From Porodaedalea pini (taxonomy: Eukaryota > Basidiomycota > Agaricomycetes > Hymenochaetales > Hymenochaetaceae): 64,000 bases of DNA. Below the pieces are notes generated by a model. It did no database searches, was not told the DNA's origin, and worked only from the letters and a program-made list of their open reading frames with translations. The position numbers and the translations under genes were made by a program. Shown here piece by piece: positions 34,964 to 46,165 of this stretch (within the stretch, counting starts at the first letter, position 1; every line of letters starts with the position of its first letter). The stretch is taken from contig NBAY01000057.1 in the NCBI GenBank assembly GCA_002794775.1, forward strand, positions 1-64,000, written 5' to 3'.

Positions 34964-35067
34964 AAGGCTAAAATCCATGACCAAGGGCATCGGACAGTTT
35001 ATGATTCTCTATAATATATCATACACCACTCTTCTGCAATGTAGTTCCTACGTCTAAGACGCATAAT

Positions 35068-35871
35068 TTAGTCATCATCTTGAGCCGCAAGTCCGCTTAA
35101 ATCTTTCGTGCCCCTATGAAACACCCGACCATCAGCATCCTGGTGATTACACGGTGAAGAAATCGAGAAACGCACTCATTAAGACTGCCGAAGAAATCGA
35201 TTCGATCAATCCGAGTCGTCTCTTCATCGCCTTGGTTGCTCGCCACGAAGATCTGAATGACAGGTATGTCAGCGTTGATCTCCCATCGCTGCAATGACGC
35301 GGTCATGTTTCATCGGTGTCTACTCACATGCAGACTGTTGACGTTCTGAAATCGGACATAGCGGAGGGTGATGGGTTTGGCTGTCCGAACGTCATCCTCA
35401 CTGAGGTCAAACGTCTGCGCGGTCTGAGCGTCACCTGCATCCTCTACGTCTTCAAAGCCGATAGAAGGACGGTTGATGAAAAGCTTCAGGTTCTTCGGCG
35501 CCTGGGAGGCGTGTTCCTCCTTCGTATGGATTACCATGCTTCGTAACCGGACTTTCTGGTTGAACTGAGATCAAGAGCTCGTCAACTATTTCTTGAGATG
35601 CGTGCAGACGATGAAGACCTACGTAGACATTCAAGAGGAGTTGCTCATCTGCGTCACTCTCCAGATATGCCCCTGCCACGGCATCCTTAGATAAGATGCT
35701 CTTCAACGAGTGTTCGTGCGCTTCGTTGAGACAGTTCACTTGAGATGGATCAAGATGATCCCGCAGGCTTTTCTAGAAGAGATAAAATTAGTGAATGTAA
35801 CAATTTAGCGGTGAAAACTGCAGTATAGAGTAACGTACATCGCCTATCACCTGGGCCTCGGGTGTGCTCAT
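35068..35871 (-). CDS. PITH (DUF1000) domain protein
   Basis: Resembles the C-terminal proteasome-interacting domain of thioredoxin-like protein TXNL1, but without a thioredoxin domain. Five exons: 35871..35839, 35772..35623, 35564..35328, 35252..35172, 35139..35068; 190 aa. Motifs: SLRDHLDPSQVNCLNEAHEH, YLESDADEQLLLNVYFNQKV, NLKLFINRPSIGFEDVED, ITLRYVRFQNVNSLHIFV and the diagnostic SNQGDEETTRIDRIDFFG, then GTKDLSGLAAQDDD at the end. The last intron is only 32 nt and its donor is uncertain (TGC|gtttct); it is chosen because only this phase gives the family KDLSGL tail. The region upstream of the start is AT-rich and lacks a thioredoxin CxxC exon. Confidence 0.8.
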
Positions 35872-36683
35872 GTTGCTTTGCTTTAGAACCGCAAATATTT
35901 AAATAAAGATTGAAGCTTAGAGCACGACGCCACGCGCACGGGACGCGACGCGTGCACGTGATGCTCTGCCACTGCTAACGGACCTTCGTCGAGCTTGCAC
36001 TGTCCTGTCCATCGTCCTCTTACGCTACGCTTCATTTGCCTCAGTAAAGCAAGCTCTACGAAGCCTCTCAAAGACCTCGGCCGCTATTGGGCTTTACGTG
36101 ACTCGTTCGAAGAGACCTACGGCCGACTCGCGCAAGTTCTTTGAATACGGACGCTCTCACACGGCCATTCCTGAAAGAAGTGACTACATAGCCTAAAGGC
36201 ACTCTGCACTATCAATTGGAAACAGTGAAGTCAAGTTTCAGGGTATGTCTGAAGATGATGCTCATTTTCAAGTTATGATAGCAATGTTGCTGATCTCGAT
36301 GACTCACAACCTCTCCGAGGACAGTCAATACTCAGCTTTTACGGTCACAAGACCAGTGAGGGCCTCACTTTATAAGCAAGAGCTATTTCGATAGGCGGCT
36401 GTTTGATATCATATTAGATAGATGTGGGTTTTACTCGCGACGCCTTGCTCCTGAGCGCTCCCGTGTTTCAGGTCTGACTCTGAAAACACGAAGACGATCA
36501 ACTCTCTTGGAAGTTGAAGGAACCGTAATGGTGATTGGACGGAAAGCTTGAAGTATTCAGCCGACTACGCCTTGGTTTTAGAACGTATAAGAAGACTCCG
36601 TGCTCCACCCACCCCCCTTACCACCTAGAGACATCTACATCCACGTCTCACGCATCGCGTCAATCTAAACATCAATTTCAAAA
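35872..36683. other. Divergent intergenic region, no gene seen
   Basis: Lies between the PITH gene (minus) and the DUF1348 gene (plus) and presumably holds both promoters. A pyrimidine-rich, CACC-rich tract lies just before 36684. No other coding signal. Confidence 0.45.
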
Positions 36684-37357
36684 ATGTCGACCGTACGCCC
36701 GCCAGTGCCGCCTTTCACCAAGGAATCTGCAAACGGCGAGTCAACCGATGTTGCTAAACCGAATATAACTTGCTAACTTGATAGTATGATTCGCAGAAAA
36801 AGTGAAGCTGGCACAGAAGCTGTGGAACACGCGCGACCCCGCCAAAGTTGCTCAGGCATACACTACGGACAGCATCTGGCGCAACAGAGACGAGTTCCCG
36901 TACGGCAGATCGGAGATCATCGACTTCCTTACGAAGAAGTGGCAGAAGGAAACGCGCTACAAGTGAGCGTTCTGTTTGCGCAAGCATAAAGGTTACACTT
37001 CATTGATGATTCTCCAACGCATGTTGCAGGCTCAGAAAGGAACTGTTTGCCTGGACAGACAACAAGATTGCCGTACAATTTTGGTATGAGTTCTACGACG
37101 AAGCGGAGCAGAGCTGGTTCAGGTGCTACGGTCTCGGTCAGTCATACTATCCAAAGTATAAAGTCCAACAAAATATCCCGGTTGGCTTACGTATTGTCGT
37201 GCTTACAGAGGATTGGACGTTCAACGCCGAAGGCTTCATGGAAAAGAGGCAGATGAGTGGAAACAACCTCAAGATTGCCGACCACGAGCGGTTCTTCACG
37301 GAAGACATGACCGACGAGGATGTAGACAAGGTGGTTATCAGTCAGAAGCACTGGTAA
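36684..37357 (+). CDS. DUF1348 (NTF2-like fold) protein
   Basis: Family of about 150-aa proteins with an NTF2-like fold; biochemical role unknown. Four exons: 36684..36735, 36797..36962, 37030..37136, 37209..37357; 157 aa, a typical length. Conserved family blocks: VRPPVPPFTKESA, KVKLAQKLWNTRDPAKVAQA, DSIWRNRDEFPYGRSEIIDF, LTKKWQKETRYKLRKELFAW, TDNKIAVQFWYEFYD, WFRCYGLEDWTFNAEGFMEK and RQMSGNNLKIADHERFF. The first intron keeps frame only with a GC-AG border (AACG|gcgagt ... gcag). The available GT donors in exon 1 (phase 2 or phase 0) do not join in frame to KVKLAQ. Confidence 0.85.
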
Positions 37358-37885
37358 AGTGTTTCAGCGGATGATACGGATATGCATTGCTCTTGATCTT
37401 CATAGCATGAATTCGGAGGAGCTTCAGCGTTCCGATGGAGGATCAGAGGAGCTGTATATGCACGGACGTCTTTCTGGCAGCGTATAGTAGAGTTATGAGA
37501 AGTCAATCGGAACGGTCAATGATTTTTTTGACACCCTGGAGTCCTGTTTTCCGAAGGAATTCCTAGATTCAACTCAATCCAAACGTGCAGGCAAGGCTTG
37601 CTTCTTGAGTTGCATGTTGAGGTCTCTGGACACTGATGAAAAAGCAGCCAAGCAGGCCACCTATAAGTGAAATGCTTTGGTCTATAAGGCGAGATATGGA
37701 AGTAAGAGGGCTTGTTAATGAACTTGCAATATTGTAGTAAAACGTGTGGAGAGAAAGCGCGGACTATAGTAATCATATCGTGAGAAAGTTCGAGCAAGCG
37801 CTTCTCGCCGTTGCGTCGCGTCTGAGCAAGCCATCGAGCTCGACCATAGTGTAACCGGGCATCGATACTCCACAGCGAAGCTACA
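37358..37885. other. Intergenic, no gene seen
   Basis: 3' flank of the DUF1348 gene and promoter of the complex I subunit gene. A minus-strand frame at 37516-37914 overlaps the latter start and lacks motifs. Confidence 0.45.
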
Positions 37886-38248
37886 ATGGCATCACTAGCA
37901 GCGCCATTTCGCACAACCTACCGCTATTTCGTACGCGCTCGTTCATCTCTTTAGTGTCGCCGAAGCTAACCCGTCTGACTCGTTTCATTTCGTCTTCCGT
38001 CTATTAGCAACGGCAAGCGCACGAGAATCCTGTCATCCTCTGGTCGTGCGTCTTCGGCCTTGCAGGGCCTTTGCTCGTGGTTGCCGTGCCGCCCATCCGG
38101 AAGAGCATGGGGTGGAAGCCAGCGCCGGAGATTCCAACATCCTACCCATGTGCGTGTTTAGTTTGTTCGCATTATTTCTATGTTGCTGATGACTTCTGCA
38201 GTGCCTCAACGTGCTAGGAGGCCAGTGCAGGGCTATGAGGACGAGTAA
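37886..38248 (+). CDS. NADH:ubiquinone oxidoreductase 9.5-kDa subunit
   Basis: Small single-pass accessory subunit of mitochondrial complex I. Three exons: 37886..37930, 38008..38149, 38202..38248; 77 aa. The protein has the fungal 9.5-kDa subunit layout: HENPVILWSCVFGLAGPLLV (membrane segment), VPPIRKSMGWKPAPEIPTSY and the C-terminal PQRARRPVQGYEDE. The short N-terminus (MASLAAPFRTTYRYFQRQ) is Arg/Tyr-rich without acids. Too short and too spliced to be seen as one frame. Introns are 77 and 52 nt with GT-AG borders. Confidence 0.85.
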
Positions 38249-38541
38249 TGGCTAACCAGTGCTTCTCGCGCTGTCCTCAATCTGCAATATACAAATTTGT
38301 CCTTTCGAGAATGGCGTGCTGCCATGTAAATCCTCGATTCTGGTGTCCGACTTGCTCTGGAGATAGCATGTAATTATGAGTATTGCAACCTCTGTTGCAT
38401 TGGAATTTTTGCCTCGTCTAGTACGTGTGATTCAACTCGGAGACGGCATTCAGAAACCTTGCTTCAAACGTATGTGAAAATAAAGAGGTGCAAATCTCAA
38501 TCTATAGTATAACCGTACATAACTTTTGAATCTAAGAGATC

Positions 38542-40002
38542 CTATCCGAACCTCTTGCACAACCCATCGTAAATCAGAAAGATCATCGCACTACTCGGAA
38601 TCGCACGCGCAGTGGTGATGCCCATCCCTGCATACAAACCCTTCACGCCCTTGCTCACATACATATCGCGCGCTGTACCCCAGAACGTCGGTGCAGCCTG
38701 GCCAGTATTGCCGCGCGGACGCAGCTCCTCCGCAGTCTGCAGCGCACTCTTCACGGAGTCCGCGGGAAACAGCACGACGTTGTACGCGACGCCCGCGCAT
38801 GCGCCTGCTACAGCACTCTCCCACGCGCGGAGGTCCTTGTTCGTCAGCGGCGCCGCGCCGGTATGCGTGCGTGCGCGCCGTCGCAGGAGGAGCTCGGAGA
38901 CGGCCTCCTTCGCACCGAACCACGCGACCGCGCCGCCTGTCTCGCGAATCAGCGTGCCCGTCTGTCCGAGCCAGAGGCCGCGTGGACCATGCGTTTGCAG
39001 GACTGTACGCAGGACGGACAGAGGGCCGGGGAGAGTACTGAAGTTTGGCTTGAGCGTGGTCGATTGGGGAATACCGAGTATCGCTGCGCTACCCCCGCCG
39101 CCGCCCAGGTGCTGCAGGGTGACCGCAGGATTTGCACTTTCCAACGCAAGTAGCTGTACTTGCATTTTACATTTTATGAGCTCTATTGGAGTCCTAGAGC
39201 AAAGCTTGAGCATCCTGTCAAACGATCTCAGATAGTTTCGAAGCACGTACAACAAGAAACTTGTTGTTGCCCCCGCACCGGCAGCGGAAAAGACCAATTG
39301 GGAGGTCGCGAGCTCGTCTGACACGGAACCGGACCACCATCGACATAAGCGTTGAAGTTGCCCGTAGGTCAAGAACAAAGTAGCATTCTCCGCCATAGCA
39401 CCGACGACAGGAGCTGGAAGACCCTGTAAGAATACTTGAGCAATCAGTCTATAAGATGTTAGATATGATTGTCAATGTTCAAGTCGGCAGCCGTTGACAC
39501 CGTGAACCGACACTTCAACTGAGCTTCAGCCACAGTTCGACGTGCGCCATGATCTGCCAGTAATACTTAAACAGCTGGTTATCCTGATCTGCGCCTTGTG
39601 TAGCACATCCACAGCATCCATCAGGTTGCTCAGCCGAAAGCCAATGGAATCAAGTCGAGTATCGCCTAACTTGGCCCGAACCCAAACATTGACAAGTATA
39701 TTGCCTGAACGAACAGACTCACGCGATACAGCCCTCGAAGACCCTCTTTCTTCCACGTCGTCGCCAAGCAGTTAAGCGGCCCGCTGAAGCGCGCGGTCTC
39801 GTCGAGAACCTGAGCCTGCAAACGCACTTTGCAGAGATCGAACGGGTGTTCAAAGACTTTCGACACCATGCCCGCTACCTATCGGCTGGTGAGAACTAGG
39901 TACCAATAAGTTTAGAGCGCATTCACGTACACTGCCGAAAGCTATGTCCTTCGCGCCATCGAGGATGGCTGCGTCACGCATTTTCTCCGCAGATGCTTCC
40001 AT
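38542..40002 (-). CDS. ORT1: Mitochondrial carrier, ornithine/basic amino acid type
   Basis: Inner-membrane transporter of the SLC25 family. Resembles yeast Ort1, which exchanges ornithine for arginine biosynthesis; the substrate is inferred. Four exons: 40002..39931, 39878..39723, 39423..39251, 39193..38542; 350 aa. Three carrier repeats carry the PX[DE]XX[KR] signature: HPFDLCKVRLQ, TPIELIKCKMQ and FPADSVKSALQ. Second-half helix motifs include GLRGLYRGLPAPVVGAMAEN, GPRGLWLGQTGTLIRETGG and GVKGLYAGMGITTARAIPSS. The loop after the second signature is long and Gly-rich (QHLGGGGGSAAILG). The intron between exons 2 and 3 is 299 nt, about five times the local norm. The next intron (57 nt) is in frame, so reading through would add YVLRNYLRSFDRMLKLCSR. 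Confidence 0.83.
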
Positions 40003-41084
40003 GAATTGTCGTTGAAGATTGTAGAAAGACGCAGAGGTAAGAAAGGAACGATGTGAGACCTGATAAAAATGCTATTGCATGTTGAGTAGCTGTGTGTGGG
40101 TTGATGTGAGTCAATAAAGAGCCGACGAGAACGGGTTGGTCTAGTGGTAAGTACAGCTTCGGGCGTCTGTTGGATATTTTCTGGGCGCTTGCATCACGTG
40201 AAACAACCTTATTGTAACCCACGTGGCAGTGAATGTGCCATTGGTGACGCGATGGGACATCTCACTATCATCTAAGCCGCCCTCGTGTAGCTATATGCAA
40301 GTTACTTTCGTCTCAAACTCGAGCTCCACGTAGCTCTCTTCAAAGCATCGCCGCCAACAGCTTGGAGCAAACTCTGTTTGTCTCTTTCGGCTTTTGCTTC
40401 TTATTGTACCTTGGGGCTCTGGAGCCTGGCGCATTGCGCGGAACTGTTCTAAGCTCAATGTCGCCGATTCAAATATCACGCCTTGCAAAGGACCTTGAAA
40501 GGGATGGAGATGCATAGATTTCGAAACTTACTGTTACCACCGGTGATATCGACTGCGAATACCTTAGATAGCATTTTCTGCCATCGCCAACAAGAAACAA
40601 GTTAATCGACGTGTCTCTGGGGTCAACAACGAGGCTTTTAGGAAGTCAATAAATGGCTGCGTCCGTAATATTCTCTTGCTAAGGGCCTACGCGTTTTTAT
40701 GTCATCAAAAGCAACTTGCGTGCGCTCGGAGATAAATAATGAATCGATATTCTTTGACTTCACCGGTGCATTTAAGTGATAGAAATAGCAGTAGGCACGG
40801 CACTTCAACTTCGTCTGTAAGGACATCCTCTCACCAAGCGGATCCGATTGAGTATAAATAAAGCTCGACATCGGGCGTGAACAAGAGTTGCAGGCTAATT
40901 CGTAAAACTGGTATGTACATGTATGCTCTGCCATGCTATTGGGCAAAGCAAGGAGATTTCGACCGGGGAAAGGGCTGCAGGCACTAACAATCAAAGGCGA
41001 AAGCTACTTTTTGAATGCGATGAGTCAGATGTTTGAAAGGGTCGGGAGGGAGAGGGGGGAAGGTTGGTCAGACTTACTTCAAGT
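40003..41084. other. Intergenic, no gene seen
   Basis: Promoter side of the carrier gene followed by unassigned sequence. A 118-codon minus-strand frame at 40638-40994 has no motif. A tRNA box A-like TGGTCTAGTGGTA near 40137 lacks partner elements. Confidence 0.45.
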
Positions 41085-42698
41085 TTACGAGAACTCGATG
41101 TCGCTCACACTCCCCGTCTCTTCGTGAACTCCCCTCTCTCCTGCCTCTTTCATATTGATCAGAAGCTGACCTCCGAGGACACAGAGAAAGGTAGGGCTTC
41201 CAGCTTCACTGAGGAGGTCTGCAACGAAAGAATTGACGACAAGGATACGAGCGCCGATTATCTTTAGAATGCAGCAGAAAATGACGCTGCATGTGGTTAG
41301 TCTGTATATATACTGCGCAATATGATTATTTGCTTACAAGCCATAATATATGCCCTGATCCTGGACGAGAATTCTGACAAGATAGAATCCTTTGAGCCCG
41401 GATGGCAGCCTCCAGTACTCCGATGCCTTGTAGAGCGCCAGGCCCAGCAGAATCAGCCCATACGCCATTGGTATAACCCTACCAACGATCAGAGAATGCC
41501 GCAGCATTATACAGTAAACTCACCAAGAAATAATGGCTAGTGATTGCGGAGGATCTCTGTTGGCCGCGCAAACTGTGATATTTTTGCCAAAACCATAGAT
41601 AGTAACTAAAGTATACTTCAGTCGAAGCAGATAGGATGTAGGAAGGTCTTATTTTCTTGAAACAATGTGCCGTGAACGAGAACGCCAAGGTCGATAGCCG
41701 TCTCTAAGCCAAGAAGTGACTTGAGACAAATACTCATCTTCCTGTCTGTCCGAGCTCAAGCAACAGATATCGATTTATAGAAGGATTATTCACCCTGATG
41801 ATAAAGGGCCAAGACCCGGATGAGGAGGATGTCTGTGATTGTGTCATAAGCAAACAATAGCCAGATTAAATATCCGGCTCGTTTTCTTACAATAGTGATC
41901 CAGTCTAAAATTATTAGTGAGCGAATGTCATAATCGATAGCATCGAGCCATTCACTAGCCAACGAAAGGGTCCAGTCTAAAAACAAACCTAGCTTGCATG
42001 TCAGTGGCAAGCATGTACGGTCATGAACTGAGACGTACAGCTTGAAGTAATGAATGTCGAAGTGATCAGACATTGCCACCGTATTCTTGTCGACTGCGTA
42101 CCTTGCGAGTCTCTCTTTGAAACTACGTACTATTGAACTGACAAGTGTTTAGAGTCGATTGTCCTATATGAATAGCGAAACCCCGTAGTGATGTTAGTTA
42201 CTCACGGGTTACGTTACAAATAGCTCCCAGGAGTCCGACATAACGGTTCTGCACTATAATCAGAGGTGGCTCGGTCTTCAGCCATATATGTATGACGCTT
42301 ACCGCAAAGTAGATAAAGCTGACGGGGTTGCAAGGCTTGGACATCGCCACTACAGTTAGATTATGAAGCTAGAATTTCAGAAATCATCCCACCCAGAACT
42401 GTTTCACCTATATATTCACTTGATTAGTAACGTCACTGAATAAGGTCGTAGAAGTTCCAGACCTCCATGTCCACAGTGATAACTTCAAAAACGCTATTTT
42501 TCAGTCGAGTTCTGCGCTAAGATCATGCTACGTACTCGAATGATATACTAAAACAGTTGCAAGCGCAACGGCCAAGTATTTATCAATTACTATTCCGGAG
42601 ACAACTAACTGCAAGAAGCTTGGATCGATGGGGTCATCATCGGAGCGAGTGTGAAGTGAGCCAGTCAGGGTATGGCCAAGCTCAAGAGTTGACATCAT
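41085..42698 (-). CDS. DUF6533 membrane protein
   Basis: Seven-segment membrane protein of a large basidiomycete family; function unknown. Resolved 5' exons: 42698..42532, 42493..42463, 42407..42393, 42335..42303 and 42248..42206. They give MMSTLELGHTL..., VFEVITVDMEVKQFWPCNPV and SFIYFANRYVGLLGAICNV, the DUF6533 layout. The middle (about 42165-41800) is unresolved. Then come ILLIRVLALYHQ, DRKMSICLKSLLGLETAIDL, NITVCAANRDPPQSLAIISW, VIPMAYGLILLGLALYKASE and YWRLPSGLKGFYLVRILVQD. The protein ends SPTFLCVLGGQLLINMKEAG...SVSDIEFS before TAA at 41087-41085. Both ends match the family and no certain inactivating lesion was seen, so it is called as a gene with an incomplete model. Confidence 0.65.
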
Positions 42699-44160
42699 TG
42701 CGGTCCTGGCGAGAGAATGTCTAGTGTCGAGAGCATTCTTGACTTCTTATATGTAGTGCAATAAAGAGGAGACTGAGACTTGGCTTCATCTGAGGTGAGA
42801 GGAAGTATGACTGTTGCTTTTCGAGCAGACCGAGCATTCTGTCTGAGGCTGAGTTCGATGATGCCGGAAAGTTGAGCTGGACCGCGTAGAAGCTGCCTTT
42901 CAGTCGATCATCAAGAGCTTCAGGGAGTAGCAGATAGGAATTTAAAAGGCGCTCGGGAGCATCACATATGTACCAGTTCCCGAGGCAGTTGAGAACGTCG
43001 ACTTGATCCACTTGGGAGTTGGAAGATGCCTGAATTTTGCGATCGTTTCGACGAAACTATCTATATTGAGGTCGGACAGCTCGTTCCAAAGAAAATTGAT
43101 CGGTCCATTGAAGTCGATGGACATCTGTTGGGAAAAATCTGGCTACGAACTGGAATTTTCACATCGGCTGAAAGTTGTATATTTAATTGGTCTAGCTAAG
43201 CAGAGCCTGGGATGTCGCCTTTCCGCTAACTTATGTAGCACTCCACAACGTTATTCGACAATGCTGCCTGCTCCTGAAACAGGTCTTGGTGCCTCAGGTC
43301 AATCGGGGTAACTTCGTTCCACTTGTGACCGAGGTGCGGACTATAGCATTTCACAATAGTCTGAGATCGCATATACCAAGTACCCCGCTCGAGTAGGGGA
43401 AATGAGACGAGACAGCAACTGAGAACGGGCTCTTGAGGCCAGACGAGGATGTTAGATGGGACGGCGTAGTAGAAGGGCATGGCCAGGATGGTTCGAGTGG
43501 AGCCGTGAGATGAAGAAGGGGCGACAGACACTGGAGAGGATAGAAGGCAGTGAACAAAACCGAGGGTATAGATCATATGAGGGCCAGAGAGAGAAGGGGA
43601 ATGCTGTGGACGAGGCTGGTGGGGAGCCAATGACTGCCGCATTCCAATTCGCATGAGGAGGATTCGTAATGTCGACCGTCCTTCCCTTTCCGCTCCTCCC
43701 CCCCTCTTCATCGGTAATTATCCCGATTTGTCTTCATGAGAGTGGGCAAGAGACATGAATCTACCTTCACCTGAGTGCCAAGAGGCCCTTCTGCCGTACA
43801 ACCCGCATGCTACCGAATTGCTTATAGAAAGCTTGCTATGCAGTCCTGAGGCAAGTATCCTCGACTATGAAGACGTCCTTTGTGCCGAGAACTGCATGCG
43901 TGTTGCGCTCCTTAGGTGAACATTATTTGCGCAGTAGAAGCAACAGTGGTCAGAAAGAGAATTCTGAAAGCGTTCCTCGCGAGACACCACTTCAGGAGTT
44001 CAGACACTGACCTGCGAACGACTAAAAATCCGTGCAAGGATAGACGGGTGTGATCACGGTTGTAGATGTATTTACGAGACGCTGATACAATGATAGCAGG
44101 ACAAACTAAACAAAAGTCAATACGTAGAGATACAACGTGAATTAAATGAGAACTTAAGCC
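42699..44160. other. Intergenic, weak frames only
   Basis: A minus-strand block at 42942-43124 (FNGPINFLWNELSDL...) faintly recalls basidiomycete F-box protein N-termini but has no support further on. A 161-codon minus-strand frame at 43226-43711 and a 54-codon plus-strand frame from 43754 (MNLPSPECQEALLPYNPHAT) lack recognisable motifs. None is called. Confidence 0.4.
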
Positions 44161-45207
44161 TTAGCCCTTACGACGTTTCTTCCGACTGTCCTCAAAGAGC
44201 TCCTCCCGACGATCCCCTACACGCTCAAGGAACGCGACCTTCTCAAGATATCCACCACCTCGTCTGTTACGCTCGAGCTCGTCCGCAATGCTATCCGCAC
44301 CCTCTGCCCCAGATGCGTCTTGAGTTCCGGCGCCAGCGACATGCGTGCGCCAGTCCATCGCTGACTTCTCGAGTGTTGTGAGCTTCTTTGGTTTGCCATG
44401 TGAGGGTAGTGGGGCGAGTGTGGTTTTTGGCTTGCGTGGCCCTGGTCGCCGACGCGCCGGGCCGGGCGGAGTGGAGGACACGGACGACGGGCCAGATTCG
44501 ACCGTATTTGCAGATGGAGTAGAGGGTGTTGTTGTTCCGGAAGTTTGATGTACAGTATTCGTCGTAGATGCAGTTGCTCTGTTTTCCACATCTACTTCAC
44601 GCGTCGTTCTGTCTGCAGTCACTTCCGCAGCTGGCGAGGACGAAGGCTTCCACAAAGGCCATCTCTTCGCTTCTTCCGAGTCTTCTGGGACCTCAATGAC
44701 TTCTCTGCTCCAATAAAACGGTATTAGCGTCGTGAATTGATGTGCGTACGGGATTGCTGATTGTGAAGAACTCACTCACGATACCTCCTCGCCAGCGAAC
44801 CTATACTTCTTCTCTACTTTTACGAGTTTGACCTGTCGAGAGGGTGCTGCTGAGTTGTCTCTGCTTGCGTCGCTTGAACCTGCAACTGAAGACTGGAAGC
44901 TTGCCCATAGAGATGCACGCGCTCTGCAATTTACATTGAGTGTAAGACGCATGTTTGTCGAACGCGCCGAGTATAGAGCTCACTCCTTCTGCGCCGCCCG
45001 CTCCGCCTCTTTGTCTACATTTTCTGACACAGACGGCGCTGCTGCTGCTGCGGTGTCCTCATCACTGCTATCTACAGCAACAGTCAATCTTTGCCTGCAT
45101 GGCCAATAGTGTAAGTAACTCCAACCTGATTGCTCGTCTGGGACAAAGTCAGGGTCTTGCTCTTCGTCAGAGTCAACGTCGAAAGCTGCGTTGTTGATAG
45201 TGGACAT
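44161..45207 (-). CDS. SWC5: BCNT-domain protein, SWR1 complex subunit
   Basis: Homologue of yeast Swc5 / animal CFDP1, a subunit of the SWR1 chromatin remodeller that deposits H2A.Z. Four exons: 45207..45126, 45071..44984, 44923..44780, 44704..44161; 285 aa. The N-terminus is acidic (FDVDSDEEQDPDFVPDEQS, DSSDEDTAA), as expected for histone contact. The conserved stretch KVEKKYRFAGEEVSEVIEVP follows, then a Ser/Thr/Pro linker. The C-terminal BCNT domain reads KKLTTLEKSAMDWRTHVAG ... ELERNRRGGGYLEKVAFLER and ends in a basic KKRRKG. The first intron (54 nt) is chosen because it restores DEQSDSSDEDT; reading through would insert an aromatic segment foreign to the family. Transcribed divergently from RRG7. 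Confidence 0.87.
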
Positions 45208-45355
45208 GGCAGACGCGGTACACTGGATTGGTGTGGAAGAGAGGGTGGTTGCAGCGCGGGAGTGATTGCGTGTCACCGGTCACGTTCCCGAGTCCAGTCT
45301 TTTCTGACAGTTTAAATTTAATCTCGTGGTCGTCGCCGACGGCTACCACTCAACA
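45208..45355. promoter_or_regulatory. Divergent promoter between SWC5 and RRG7
   Basis: Only 148 bp separate the two start codons. Both genes must share or partly overlap promoter elements here. No TATA box is evident. Confidence 0.6.
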
Positions 45356-46165
45356 ATGGTGACGGCGAGGACACAGTCAACAATTTTCAAACTATCATCA
45401 CCACAAGCCACTTTCAAAAAAATCCGATGCTGGAGCAGCTCGCTGACGCGCCTAATGGCTTCAACGCCTTCTCCCGATGCCGACCACGAGCTGTCGCTTT
45501 CGACGGTGCATCGTGGAACCGCTTTCGAACATCGTGCAATGATCATGCTACGTGATCTCTCCATGTCTCTGTCGCGCATCGGGGGGCGGAATGATGGTGG
45601 TGTCGACCTGCAGGGCTGGTGGTGGCTTCCCGAACGGTCCTCCAATTCAACAGACTTCGACGCGGATGGCATCGCGACGGATAATGCTGGCGTCCGTCGT
45701 CGTCGTGTGCGTGTACTGGCGCAATGTAAGGCGGAGCGCAAGAAACTTGGCCCGAACTACGTGCGCGAAATGGAGGGAGTACTACACCGGCATCTCCATG
45801 TTTCTCCAAATGACGCGCATGCAAAAACGCTTCCGACCGTCGCGCTGCTCGTCTCAGAGTCAGCGTTCACCAAAGCGACCGTGCTGTGCGCTCTCTCGTC
45901 TCCGCTTCCTTTCTTCTTGCTTCACCTTCCCCGCGTTTCAACCACTTCACGTTCTATTTCCTCAGATGAGGCGACAGATCAAGAAGGTCTCGATACCTTC
46001 GGGTCAGCGATCTGGAATCCGGCGCTTGGTGGTCAGCATGGAGTACTCGAAGGCGCCGTCGATTTGCGCTGGGATTTGTCCCTAGTATCTGGGACTCGCA
46101 GCCGTCCGTCGCTTTGGTGGCGTGGTACGCGCCTGAAAAGCTGGGTGCCGCTTTCTGAGCGATGA
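45356..46165 (+). CDS. RRG7: RRG7-like mitochondrial restriction-endonuclease-fold protein
   Basis: Homologue of yeast Rrg7, required for respiratory growth; PD-(D/E)XK fold, exact activity unknown. Single exon, 269 aa. The first ~35 residues (MVTARTQSTIFKLSSPQATF KKIRCWSSSLTRL) are basic and acid-free, consistent with mitochondrial import. The domain starts HRGTAFEHRAMIMLRDLSMS; the catalytic-type motifs are RIGGRNDGGVDLQGWW and RVLAQCKAERKKLGPNYVRE (D ... QxK). A conserved LVSESAFTKA and C-terminal RWDLSLVSG/LWWRGTRLKSW follow. The start is the ATG at 45356; an upstream in-frame GTG is not used. The 3' end of this gene is duplicated at 50418-50610. Confidence 0.82.
   Translation: MVTARTQSTIFKLSSPQATFKKIRCWSSSLTRLMASTPSPDADHELSLSTVHRGTAFEHRAMIMLRDLSMSLSRIGGRNDGGVDLQGWWWLPERSSNSTDFDADGIATDNAGVRRRRVRVLAQCKAERKKLGPNYVREMEGVLHRHLHVSPNDAHAKTLPTVALLVSESAFTKATVLCALSSPLPFFLLHLPRVSTTSRSISSDEATDQEGLDTFGSAIWNPALGGQHGVLEGAVDLRWDLSLVSGTRSRPSLWWRGTRLKSWVPLSER

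Noticed and set aside
38612..39235. 207-codon plus-strand frame
   Set aside because: Antisense shadow of the mitochondrial carrier last exon; no motif and no splice logic.
40130..40200. TGGTCTAGTGGTA, resembling a tRNA D-arm
   Set aside because: No box B or closing acceptor stem within 100 bp.
42942..43124. Possible F-box protein N-terminus (FLWNELSDL)
   Set aside because: Similarity is faint and no leucine-rich or F-box continuation was found on either side.
43226..43711. 161-codon minus-strand frame
   Set aside because: Long but with no domain, no homologous pattern and unusual composition; not distinguishable from chance.
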